Under the pieces are notes generated by a model. The model was not told where the DNA came from, made no database searches, and saw only the letters and a list, made by a program, of their open reading frames with translations. The translations under genes were made by a program, and so were the position numbers. From Bradyrhizobium sp. CCBAU 53421 (lineage in GTDB: Bacteria > Pseudomonadota > Alphaproteobacteria > Rhizobiales > Xanthobacteraceae), in assembly GCF_015291625.1 (NCBI RefSeq), contig NZ_CP030047.1:2232001-2296000 (forward strand): 64,000 bases of DNA, given 5' to 3'. Shown here piece after piece: positions 26,586 through 34,431 of this stretch. How positions within the stretch are numbered: position 1 is the stretch's first letter; each line of letters begins with the position of its first letter.

Positions 26586-29266
26586 TACGCAGGACGCTGG
26601 CTATCTGCCTTGTCTTGATCGCGGCCGGCACGTCATCCTTTGCCGCGGACTCTCCTGCGGCGGATGTCCGCCCGCTGCCTTACCCGTTCGGCAGCATGAT
26701 CACGTTCACCAGCGACGTCGACTATCAGACGCCGTGGCAGGGACATTCGATCCACCGCTACCTCAACGAAGAGCTCGGGCTTCCGATCACGGACAGCTTC
26801 TGGATCAGCAGCTCCACCGGCGGCGACAATGTCAGCGCGCTGTTCAAATCCTACACCGGTCTCAGCACGCAGCCGTCGCGGGTCGGAGAGCATTCGGTGT
26901 TCGGCTTGCTGCTGCGGCAATGGCATCGCGGCAACATCGATACGATCCATTCCTGGGCCGACGACATGCTGCCGCAGTTCCGGCGCGTGTTGCCGGAACC
27001 GTTGCCGCTGTCGGCCGGCGGAATCGCGCTGGACCTGAAGGGGGCCGGCGAGTGGATGCACGCGTTCGAGGCGTTCGGCGGCAAGGGCGCGCGCGGCTAC
27101 CAGCAATTGCGGATGTTCTTCGACCGGGATCCGCCGGATGATCTGGTGGTCGAGGCGCAATTCGCCGACGGCGCGGCCTATCTGTTTCCCCGGGAAACCA
27201 CGGCACGCTTCCGGATGAGCGCAGGCAAGCCGCCTGCCGCCGCACCGACCTCGGTCACCATCATCCTGAATGAGCCGTGGCCGGTCGGCGTCATGCCGGG
27301 GCGGGACGGACCGTTTCCGGAGCTGACCGGGCTGCGCATCAAGTCGGGTTCGTGCGGCGCTTCATGCGCCGTCAACCTGGTCGCGATCGAGCGCGACAAT
27401 TTCAGCCGCTGGTCGGTGCTGGCCCAGAAGGACACACTCGATCTCCTCGACATCCGCCCCTCCTCGTTCACCTCGCATGGCGGCCTGAGCTATCACCCGT
27501 CATTCGAGGGACCGGGGCCGCACTACAAGCCGGACTACAAGCTTGGCGCGGACGTCCGGCAGGAGTCGATGGGGCTGGCGGGAGCGTCCGGTACGCACGG
27601 CTATTATGCCGATATCCTGAAGCAGATGGGATACCGCAGTGTCACGTCGATCTGGAACGGTGACGAGAGCGAGACGTGGTCATTCCACCGGGGCATCGCG
27701 CCGCTCGCTTCGGTCTTTCCGGGCTTCTACGCTCTTGCGAAGAGCCACGTCAATTTCGGCGAGGCCGATCAACCGATCGACGCTTCCAAGGCCGTGCTCG
27801 TGAAACTCGAACCCCGGCTCGCGGACTTCGATCTCAAGGCCTATGTCTGTACGGTCAGCATCTATTGTCGCTCGGCCTCACAGGGTGCCACCGCGGGCGG
27901 CCAGATCGCGCTCGGCCGGCATCTGATTGCAAAGGGCGCCTCGGTTCAGCACCATTGGTATACCCATTTCGGCACGGTCTACCTGGACCCGACCTTCACC
28001 GCGACACCCGAAGCGCCGTTCCCTGCGGTGACCATGCAGGAGTTTCGCAACCTCGCAGGCGACTACTACAATCCGAGCGGTGAACTGCCGGAAGCAAGAC
28101 GCGTGTGGGTGCCGCCAAGCGCCGTCTGGTCGAACTACCGGATCGTGCATTCTCAAATCGCGCAGCACGTGTCGGTGAATCCGGACACCTCCGCGGTCGA
28201 CATCGCGTCGTTCGTCGACCAGGTCCTGCAGGAGAAATTGCCGGACCCGAACGCCGGGACCCGCGATCTGCACGGCATCACGATCTACGTCCCGAGCTCC
28301 GATCGCGCGACGGTGTCGCTCGACGGCAAGCCGGTCACGTCCTTCACGCGAAACCCCGCCGACGCAACCGGGCGCGAGAGCATCACGATCGTCGACGACA
28401 ACACGCCGACGACATTCTTCAACAGGCTGCCGCTGGAAAGCTCGGGCGAAACGCGGGTCACGGGCGGAACGTACCAATGGCACACGGCGGCCGGCGAGGG
28501 CTCCGACGTGCCGCCCGGCTATGCCAGGCTCACCGCGACCTCGCGTGAAGCCGCGCTCACATTCGCACCAAACGACCTCAAGCTCTTCAACGTCACGCAT
28601 TTGTCCTGGTCCTACCGCATCCGCAGGGACGACGGCAGGACCGCGAAAGGAAAGCTCGCGATCGTCTGGCGCACCGAAGCGGGCGCGATGGTTTCGGTCG
28701 CCGAAGGCGCCGGCACCCGGCCGCCTGACGATGCCGACACCGGGCGCTGGACCAAACCGTTCGAGCGGGACGGCACATGGCACACCGTGACCGTCGCGCA
28801 GCACGATTTCCTCTGGAAGGCGGGCTTCGAGAAGTGGCGGGTGCTGCCGCTGGCGCTTGGAAAGATCAGCTCGGTCGAGATCAGGCTGGTCGACGCGGAG
28901 CCGGGCGACATCCTCGAGATCGGCGCCATGCAGGGGCTTCGGCCGACCGGAAACGCGGTTGCTCCGGATCGAAGCCTGCTGGTTGCGGGGCAGGTCGTTG
29001 CGCCGTCAGGCCGGCCGCAGCAGGGCGTCGCGATCACGCTGCGCAACGAGGATGGCTCGACCCGCACCACCGCGACCGATGCGGGCGGCTATTACATCCT
29101 CGGCAAGGTCAAGCGGGACTCGCTCGTTTCGGTGAGCGCCCGGACCGCATCCGGTCCGTGCTTTCCGAAACGCGGTGCCGAGCTGGAGCTCCGGCAGGAC
29201 GAGGCCGAGCTCGACTTCGACCTGTCCGCCTGCACGAAGAAGACGAGCCTTCTCACCTTGCAGTAG
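26582..29266 (+). CDS. exported polysaccharide-deacetylase-like protein
   Basis: 894 residues with a signal peptide (RTLAICLVLIAAGTSSFAAD). The N-terminal region has MITFTSDVDYQTPWQ, resembling the T-x-D-x-D metal motif of NodB/CE4 deacetylases, and later THGYYADILKQMGYRSVTSIW. The middle is beta-rich and could bind carbohydrate. The C-terminus (VAGQVVAPSGRPQQGVAITLRNEDGSTRTTATDAGGYYILGKV) is a carboxypeptidase-regulatory/prealbumin-like module, echoing the one in its partner. The His ligands of CE4 are not obvious, so activity is uncertain. It overlaps the SGNH gene by 4 bp. Confidence 0.6.
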   Translation: MIRRTLAICLVLIAAGTSSFAADSPAADVRPLPYPFGSMITFTSDVDYQTPWQGHSIHRYLNEELGLPITDSFWISSSTGGDNVSALFKSYTGLSTQPSRVGEHSVFGLLLRQWHRGNIDTIHSWADDMLPQFRRVLPEPLPLSAGGIALDLKGAGEWMHAFEAFGGKGARGYQQLRMFFDRDPPDDLVVEAQFADGAAYLFPRETTARFRMSAGKPPAAAPTSVTIILNEPWPVGVMPGRDGPFPELTGLRIKSGSCGASCAVNLVAIERDNFSRWSVLAQKDTLDLLDIRPSSFTSHGGLSYHPSFEGPGPHYKPDYKLGADVRQESMGLAGASGTHGYYADILKQMGYRSVTSIWNGDESETWSFHRGIAPLASVFPGFYALAKSHVNFGEADQPIDASKAVLVKLEPRLADFDLKAYVCTVSIYCRSASQGATAGGQIALGRHLIAKGASVQHHWYTHFGTVYLDPTFTATPEAPFPAVTMQEFRNLAGDYYNPSGELPEARRVWVPPSAVWSNYRIVHSQIAQHVSVNPDTSAVDIASFVDQVLQEKLPDPNAGTRDLHGITIYVPSSDRATVSLDGKPVTSFTRNPADATGRESITIVDDNTPTTFFNRLPLESSGETRVTGGTYQWHTAAGEGSDVPPGYARLTATSREAALTFAPNDLKLFNVTHLSWSYRIRRDDGRTAKGKLAIVWRTEAGAMVSVAEGAGTRPPDDADTGRWTKPFERDGTWHTVTVAQHDFLWKAGFEKWRVLPLALGKISSVEIRLVDAEPGDILEIGAMQGLRPTGNAVAPDRSLLVAGQVVAPSGRPQQGVAITLRNEDGSTRTTATDAGGYYILGKVKRDSLVSVSARTASGPCFPKRGAELELRQDEAELDFDLSACTKKTSLLTLQ

Positions 29267-29291
29267 CCGGGCCATTCCGGGAGGAAGCCTC

Positions 29292-29322
29292 GCGCGGCCC
29301 TCGTTTCCTTGCGAGGCCGCGC
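29292..29322. terminator. bidirectional terminator hairpin
   Basis: GCGCGGCC (29292-29299) pairs with GGCCGCGC (29315-29322) across a 15-nt loop, between the converging genes ending at 29266 and 29330. Confidence 0.55.
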
Positions 29323-29329
29323 AAGCGGA

Positions 29330-30592
29330 TCACGTCCAGCGCCGAAACACCAGGCTGGCGTTGACGCCGCCGAATCCAAAGCCGTTCGAGATCGCGTGTT
29401 CGATTTCCATCGGCCGCGCGACGTTGGCGACGAGGTCGATGCCCGCGGCGGCCGGATCGGCGTTCTCCAGGTTGAGCGTCGGCGGCGCCACCTGGTCGCG
29501 CAGCGCCAGGATCGTGAAGATCGCCTCGACGCCGCCGGCAGCGCCAAGCAGATGTCCGGTCGCCGACTTGGTCGCGCTGACCGCAACGCGTCCCTCGCGC
29601 CCGAACACGCGCTTGATGGCGGCGAGTTCGGAGAGGTCGCCGACCGGCGTCGAGGTCGAATGCGCGTTGAGATGCTGGATCTCGCCGGGAGGCAGCCCGG
29701 CTTGCTGCAATGCCGCCTCCATGGCGCGGGCGGCACCGTCGCCGTCCTCGGGACCTGCGGTGATGTGATAGGCATCCGCCGTCGTGCCATAGCCGGTGAT
29801 CTCGGCGATCGGCTGCGCGCCGCGCCGCAGCGCGTGCTCGAGCTCCTCGATCACGAGCACGCCCGCGCCTTCGCCCATCACGAAACCGTCGCGGTCGCGG
29901 TCGAACGGCCGCGACGCCCGCGCGGGCGTGTCGTTGAACGTCGTCGACAGCGCCCGCGCCGCCGCAAAGCCGCCGAGGGCTACCGGATCGATGCAGGCCT
30001 CCGCGCCGCCGCAGATCGCGACATCCGCTTCGCCCGACCTGATCAGGCGCGCGCCGTCGCCGATCGCCTGCACGCTCGCGGCGCACGCGGTCACCGGCGC
30101 GCCGATCGGCCCCTTGTAGCCGTAGCGGATGGAGATGTGCCCGGCCGCGAGATTGGCCAGGAAGGAGGGAATCGTGAACGGCGACAGCCGGCGCAGCCCG
30201 CTGGTCTCCGCGGTGCGCACGGCGTCCGCGATCGCGGGAAACCCGCCGATCCCGGATGCGATCACGGCCGCGGTGCGCGCCTGCGCATGCGCCTCGGCCG
30301 GCAGCCAGCCGGCCTGCGCCACGGCCTCGCTTGCTGCGAGCAGCGCGAGCAGGATGAACCGGTCCATCTTCTTCTGGTCCTTGCGCGGCGCCGCGAGATC
30401 CGGATCGAACCCGCCTTCGGCATCGGCGGCCTTGTCGGGCACCTGTCCCGCGACACGCCCCGGCAGCGCCGCCGCCCAATCCGGCAATGCAGCCAGCCCG
30501 GACTGCCCCGCCAGCAGCCTCGACCAGGCCAGTTCGGTGCCACAGCCCAGCGGGGACACCGTCCCCAGGCCCGTCACAACAATTCGCCGCAT
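29330..30592 (-). CDS. beta-ketoacyl-ACP synthase II (FabF-like)
   Basis: 420 residues. The C-H-H triad of KAS II is complete: Cys in VTACAASVQAIGDG, first His in LNAHSTSTPVGD, second His in KSATGHLLGAAGG. The N-terminus [16 protein letters not shown] and the end ISNGFGFGGVNASLVFRRW are standard. It condenses malonyl-ACP with acyl-ACP. It stands apart from the main fab operon, so it is probably a paralogue for a special lipid or secondary metabolite. Its 5' end and upstream DNA are repeated at 33691-33848. Confidence 0.88.
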   Translation of the reverse strand: MRRIVVTGLGTVSPLGCGTELAWSRLLAGQSGLAALPDWAAALPGRVAGQVPDKAADAEGGFDPDLAAPRKDQKKMDRFILLALLAASEAVAQAGWLPAEAHAQARTAAVIASGIGGFPAIADAVRTAETSGLRRLSPFTIPSFLANLAAGHISIRYGYKGPIGAPVTACAASVQAIGDGARLIRSGEADVAICGGAEACIDPVALGGFAAARALSTTFNDTPARASRPFDRDRDGFVMGEGAGVLVIEELEHALRRGAQPIAEITGYGTTADAYHITAGPEDGDGAARAMEAALQQAGLPPGEIQHLNAHSTSTPVGDLSELAAIKRVFGREGRVAVSATKSATGHLLGAAGGVEAIFTILALRDQVAPPTLNLENADPAAAGIDLVANVARPMEIEHAISNGFGFGGVNASLVFRRWT

Positions 30593-30653
30593 GGCTCTCC
30601 TGTCGCGCCCTTGGTGCGAACCGGCGTGGCCGGGACGCGACCGCCCGGGCGTC
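30497..30653. repeat. direct repeat, copy A (fabF 5' end and leader)
   Basis: Starts CCCGGACTGCCCCGCCAGCA and ends CCCGGGCGTC; about 157 bp repeated in the same orientation at 33691-33848 with roughly 20 differences by eye. Copy A contains the first 32 codons of the intact fabF-like gene. The pair brackets the UPF0182 gene. Confidence 0.85.
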
Positions 30654-30728
30654 GGGCCTGTTTTATATGATATCCGTCATCTATTGTCTCGACCGGGCGG
30701 ACGTCAAGGGATTGACTTCCCTCGCAGC

Positions 30729-30798
30729 GCTCCCTTCGTCCGGCGGTTGGGACGCGACCCTCGCGAGGCTGAAACGGGGGGCTCCCCAGGGAGCGCCA
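30729..30798 (+). pseudogene. degenerate tRNA-Glu
   Basis: GCTCCCT (30729-30735) and AGGGAGC-GCCA at the end form an intact acceptor stem, with GGTT-like D-arm and an anticodon arm GACC-CTCGCGA-GGCTG. The anticodon position reads CGC rather than CTC, one stem pair is broken, and the T-loop is short (GGGGG-GCT-CCCC), losing about five bases. At 70 nt it cannot fold as a normal tRNA. It is homologous to the tRNA-Glu(CTC) piece at 20866. Confidence 0.75.
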
Positions 30799-30880
30799 AT
30801 CGTTCGCTATTTCCACGACGTCGTCAGCCCGACCCACGAATCAAGCGGCGGGCGCTGCTGATTTCCGCTATGATCAAGCC

Positions 30881-33663
30881 ATGACGATCGGGATTACCGG
30901 ACCCGGCCGGAAGGTACCACGGCAGAGTGGCGTGGTCAGGCTGGTCGTTGCGGCCTTCGTCATCGCGATTTGCCTGATCCTGCTTTCGCTCGCGAGCGAC
31001 GTCCTGGTCGATTGGCTGTGGTTTTCCTCGATCGGCTACTTGCAGGTTTTTCTGACCGCGATCGGCGCCAAGGCGAGCGTCGTTTTCGCCGTCCTGGCAG
31101 CGACCGCCGTCGTCCTCGGGTTGAACGGCGTGCTGGCGGCGCGGTTTGCCATGCCGCAGCCGCGACAGAAGGCGGCCGCCCCGTGGCAGGTGGCCGGTGT
31201 TGCGCTGTCGCCCGATCCGTCCGCGATATTGCGCGAGCGACTGACCCGGCCGTGGTTCGTCGCGCTCGGTGCGGGTTTGCTCGCGGTGCCGGTCGCCGCG
31301 AGCGAAGCCGGCAACTGGAGCATCTTCCTGCAGTTTCTCTACCATGTGCCCTATGGCGCGGAGGATCCGCTCTACAACAAGGACATCGGCTTCTATCTTT
31401 TCGCGCTGCCCGCCTATCTCGCGATCAAGAACTGGATGCTGCTCGCCATCGTCCTCAGCGCGCTGTTTGCCGGCGCGATCTACTGGGCGCGCGGCGACAT
31501 CGAGTACGACCTTCACAGCCGATCGATCTCGCCGACCGCGATCGCGCATGGCTCGGCGCTGGTCGGCCTGCTGTTCGCGGTGAAGGCCTGGTCCTATGGG
31601 CTCGACCGCTATCTCCTGCTCTACGGCGACAATGGCGTCGTGGTCGGGGCGAGCTACACCGATGTTCATCTGGGGCTGCCGGCGCTGTGGCTGATGATCG
31701 GGCTCTCGATCGTCGCGGCGCTCGTCGCATGGGCCAACCTGCGGGTCCGCACCTGGCGGCTTCTTGCCGCTGCCTTCATCCTGGTCGGCACAGGTTCGGT
31801 CGTGCTGTCGAGCATCGTGCCTTCGCTGTTCCGGCACTTCGTCGTCAAGCCGACGGAGTTGCAGCTGGAGAAGCCCTACATCGAACGCAACATCGCGCTC
31901 ACGAGGCAGGCCTACAATCTCGACCGGATCGCAGCCAAGCCGTTTGCCGCCGAACAGCGGCTGACCTTCAAGACGCTGGAAGCGAACAAGGCGACCATCG
32001 ACAACATCCGGCTCTGGGACTGGCTGCCGCTGTCGAATACCTACGCGCAGCTGCAGGAGATCCGCACCTACTACAAATTCCACGATCTCGACGTCGATCG
32101 CTATTGGCTCGACGGCGCCTATCAGAGCGTGATGCTCTCGGCCCGCGAGCTGCGGGCCTCGCTGTTGCCCGCGAATGCCCAGACCTGGGTCAACCGCCAC
32201 GTGCTGTTCACGCACGGCAACGGCGCGGTGATGAGCCCGGTCACCCGCAAGAGCCCGGAAGGACTGCCGTTCTTCTATCTGCGCGATATTCCGCCGGTTG
32301 CCGACGGCGGTCCCAGGATCGACGAACCGCGCATCTATTTCGGCGAGGAGAGCGACGACTACGTCATCGTCAAGGCCAGCATCCCGGAGTTCGATTATCC
32401 GAAGGGGAAAGACAACGTCTATGCAGCCTATGACGGCAGCGGCGGCGTGCCGATCGGCGCATTGGGATGGCAAACGCTGTTCGCCTACTACTTCAACGAC
32501 GCGAACCTGGTGCTCTCGAGCTACATCACGGCCGACAGCCGGATCGTGATCCGGCGCAACATCACCGAACGGGTGCGCACGATCGCGCCGTTCCTCAGGC
32601 TCGATCATGATCCTTATCTCGTCATCAGCAACGGGCGAATGTTCTGGATGCAGGATGCCTACACCACGAGCTCCTATTTCCCCTCGGCGCAGCCGGTGCC
32701 GGAGCTCGATCTCAACTACATCAGGAATTCGGTGAAAGTCGTCGTCGATGCCTATAACGGGACGGTCGACTTTTATCTGATCGACCCGCGCGATCCCATT
32801 GCAGCGACCTACCAGCGTATCTTTCCGAGCCTGTTCAAGCCGTTCACGGCCATGCCGGCGGATTTGCAGAAGCACATCCGCTATCCGGAGGATCTGTTCC
32901 TGATTCAGGCGCGGCTGTATCAGACCTACCACATGGAGCAGGCCGAAACGTTCTACAACCGCAGGACTTCTGGCAGTTTCCGCGCCAGCCGGGCGGCGAC
33001 GGCACCTCGGTGATGACTCCCTATTACATCATCATGCGGCTGCCCGGCGAGCCGCAGGCCGAGTTCTTCCTGATGGTTCCGATGGTGCCGAGCCGTCGCG
33101 ACAACATGATCGCGTGGCTCGCGGCGCGTTGCGACGCGCCCGACTACGGCAAGCTGATCGTCTACGAATTCCCTAAGGACAAGCTGGTCTACGGGCCGTT
33201 TCAGATCGAGGCGAGGATCAACCAGAATACCGAGATCTCGCAGCAGCTCACGCTGTGGAATCAGATGGGCTCGCGGGTGATACGCGGCGCGAACCTCCTG
33301 GTGATCCCGATCGAGAACTCGATCCTTTATGTCTCGCCGCTCTATATGCGCGCCGAGCTTGGCCACCTGCCGGAGCTGAAGCGCGTGATCGCAGCCTACG
33401 GCGAGCATGTCGTGATGAAGGAGACGCTCGCCGACGCCCTGGCTGCGCTGTTCGCAGAGCCCGGTGCGATGCCGGCGGTTTCAAACCCAACGGAAACGGT
33501 GCCCCCTGCGGGCGGCGCGGCGAGCCCAGCGCAGCAGGCGCTCGATCGCTACAATCAGGCGGTGGAGCGATTGAAGGCCGGAGACTGGAAAGGGTTCGGC
33601 ACGCAGTTCGATGGCCTGCGCGAGCCGCTGGAGGAAATGAACCGACGCTCCGTCGGCCACTGA
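30881..33663 (+). pseudogene. UPF0182 membrane protein, single-base frameshift
   Basis: A UPF0182-family gene of about 925 codons. The N-terminal third has seven membrane segments (LVVAAFVIAICLILLSLASDVL onward); the rest is a large extracytoplasmic domain with ELDLNYIRNSVKVVVDAYNG, TVDFYLIDPRDPI and, after the break, YYIIMRLPGEPQAEFFLMVPMVPS. Frame changes at 32962-32964, where AACCGC-AG-GACTTCTGG lacks one base of the family's NRE/NRK-DFWQF. The downstream piece opens with a GTG at 33010. Function of the family is unknown. Either a fresh frameshift or a base-calling error. Confidence 0.85.
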
Positions 33664-33690
33664 AGGCGCGGGGGTGGGGGGCTAATGAGG

Positions 33691-33848
33691 CCCGGAATGC
33701 CCCGCCAGCAGCCTCGACCACACCAGTTCGGTGCCACAGCCCCGCGGGGACACCGTCCCCAGGCCCGTCACGACAATTCGACGCATGGTGCTCCTGTTGC
33801 GCCCTCGGGTGAGCCGGCTTTGCCGGGACGAGAGACTGCCCGGGCGTC
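33691..33848. repeat. direct repeat, copy B (truncated fabF 5' end)
   Basis: Matches 30497-30653. On the minus strand it encodes only the first 32 codons of a FabF ([20 protein letters not shown] onward from 33786), then reads into stop codons. It is therefore a gene fragment carried along with its leader. Confidence 0.85.
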
Positions 33849-34060
33849 TAGAGGATGAAACAAGGGGCGTTTCCTCTACAGAGCGCTAGCGGCTCCGGAA
33901 GTGCTAATTGTTCAAAAACAATCTCGCAAATAGTGCCATCGCTAGCACTCGGTGGTGGCGGATAGAGGTAGTATTGATCCGCTCTGCGTTGTTGGGCCTC
34001 GATGTTGAGATCAGAGCGTCCCTGCTGCTGGTAAGCCGATACGCGGATGTAGGTGATCAA
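33848..34060 (-). pseudogene. serine-recombinase (resolvase) N-terminal fragment
   Basis: The minus-strand frame begins ITYIRVSAYQQQGRSDLNIEAQQR, the start of a resolvase/invertase catalytic domain (Y-x-RVS with the nucleophilic Ser, QGRSxLxIEAQ), for about 26 residues (33983-34060). After that homology stops and the frame runs into the tRNA-like border. It is the wreck of a mobile-element recombinase at the island edge. Confidence 0.7.
33851..33888 (+). other. degenerate tRNA-Glu 3' end (att relic)
   Basis: GGATGAAACAAGGGGC, then TTTCCTCTACAGAGCGCTA, aligns with the tRNA-Glu(CTC) 3' end (GGCTGAAACAGGGG, TTCCCCTAGGGAGCGCCA) with gaps and about eight changes. It follows repeat B directly and marks the left border of the 34-39 kb island. 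Confidence 0.5.
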
Positions 34061-34431
34061 GGGGAGCGGCCGGGCGGTTGGGTTAAATAGAACGCCTCTC
34101 GGAATCCAGAGCTTCCGATTTGCATAACTAAGGTCGCACTTGTGCCCCTTGCGAGGGAGCTCTACATTCTACACCGTAGATTGCAGCGCTAGTCAGATTA
34201 TCTTTTTGGTTGGGGTAAGGGGTTGTCCGGTCTGCGTATTCCTTCCGGCTATGCGGTATTGGCGATAGTCGCTTTGGTTATCGGCACTCCGATGATTCTC
34301 CAGAATCGACAGCTTTTCCCTCAGCTGCTCAGTTTGCAGTTGCGGTGACGGTGCATTTAGCTCCTAGCGGGCAAATTATTGCACCGTCACCGTAATTCCC
34401 TGCAGCGATAGAGGATCCAAGGTGAGATCGG
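34061..34431. other. non-coding leader of the island
   Basis: 370 AT-richer bases without a gene. They hold the inverted repeat at 34343-34392 and the ribosome site AAGGTGAG before the gene at 34432. Confidence 0.5.
34343..34392. promoter_or_regulatory. 13-bp inverted repeat upstream of the kinase-PurZ-like gene
   Basis: CGGTGACGGTGCA (34343-34355) and TGCACCGTCACCG (34380-34392) are perfect inverted copies with 24 bases between, ending 39 bases before the start codon. No U-tract follows, so an operator or RNA leader structure is more likely than a terminator. Confidence 0.6.

Noticed and set aside
30729..30798. functional tRNA-Ala(CGC)
   Set aside because: The rest of the molecule is tRNA-Glu and the T-loop is incomplete; it is a pseudogene.
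30824..32932. 702-codon open frame on the minus strand
   Set aside because: Antisense shadow of the UPF0182 gene; Arg/Asp/Gln-rich low-complexity translation, no ribosome site.
33010..33663. separate gene starting GTG/ATG near 33010
   Set aside because: It is the C-terminal part of UPF0182 after the frameshift, not an independent gene.
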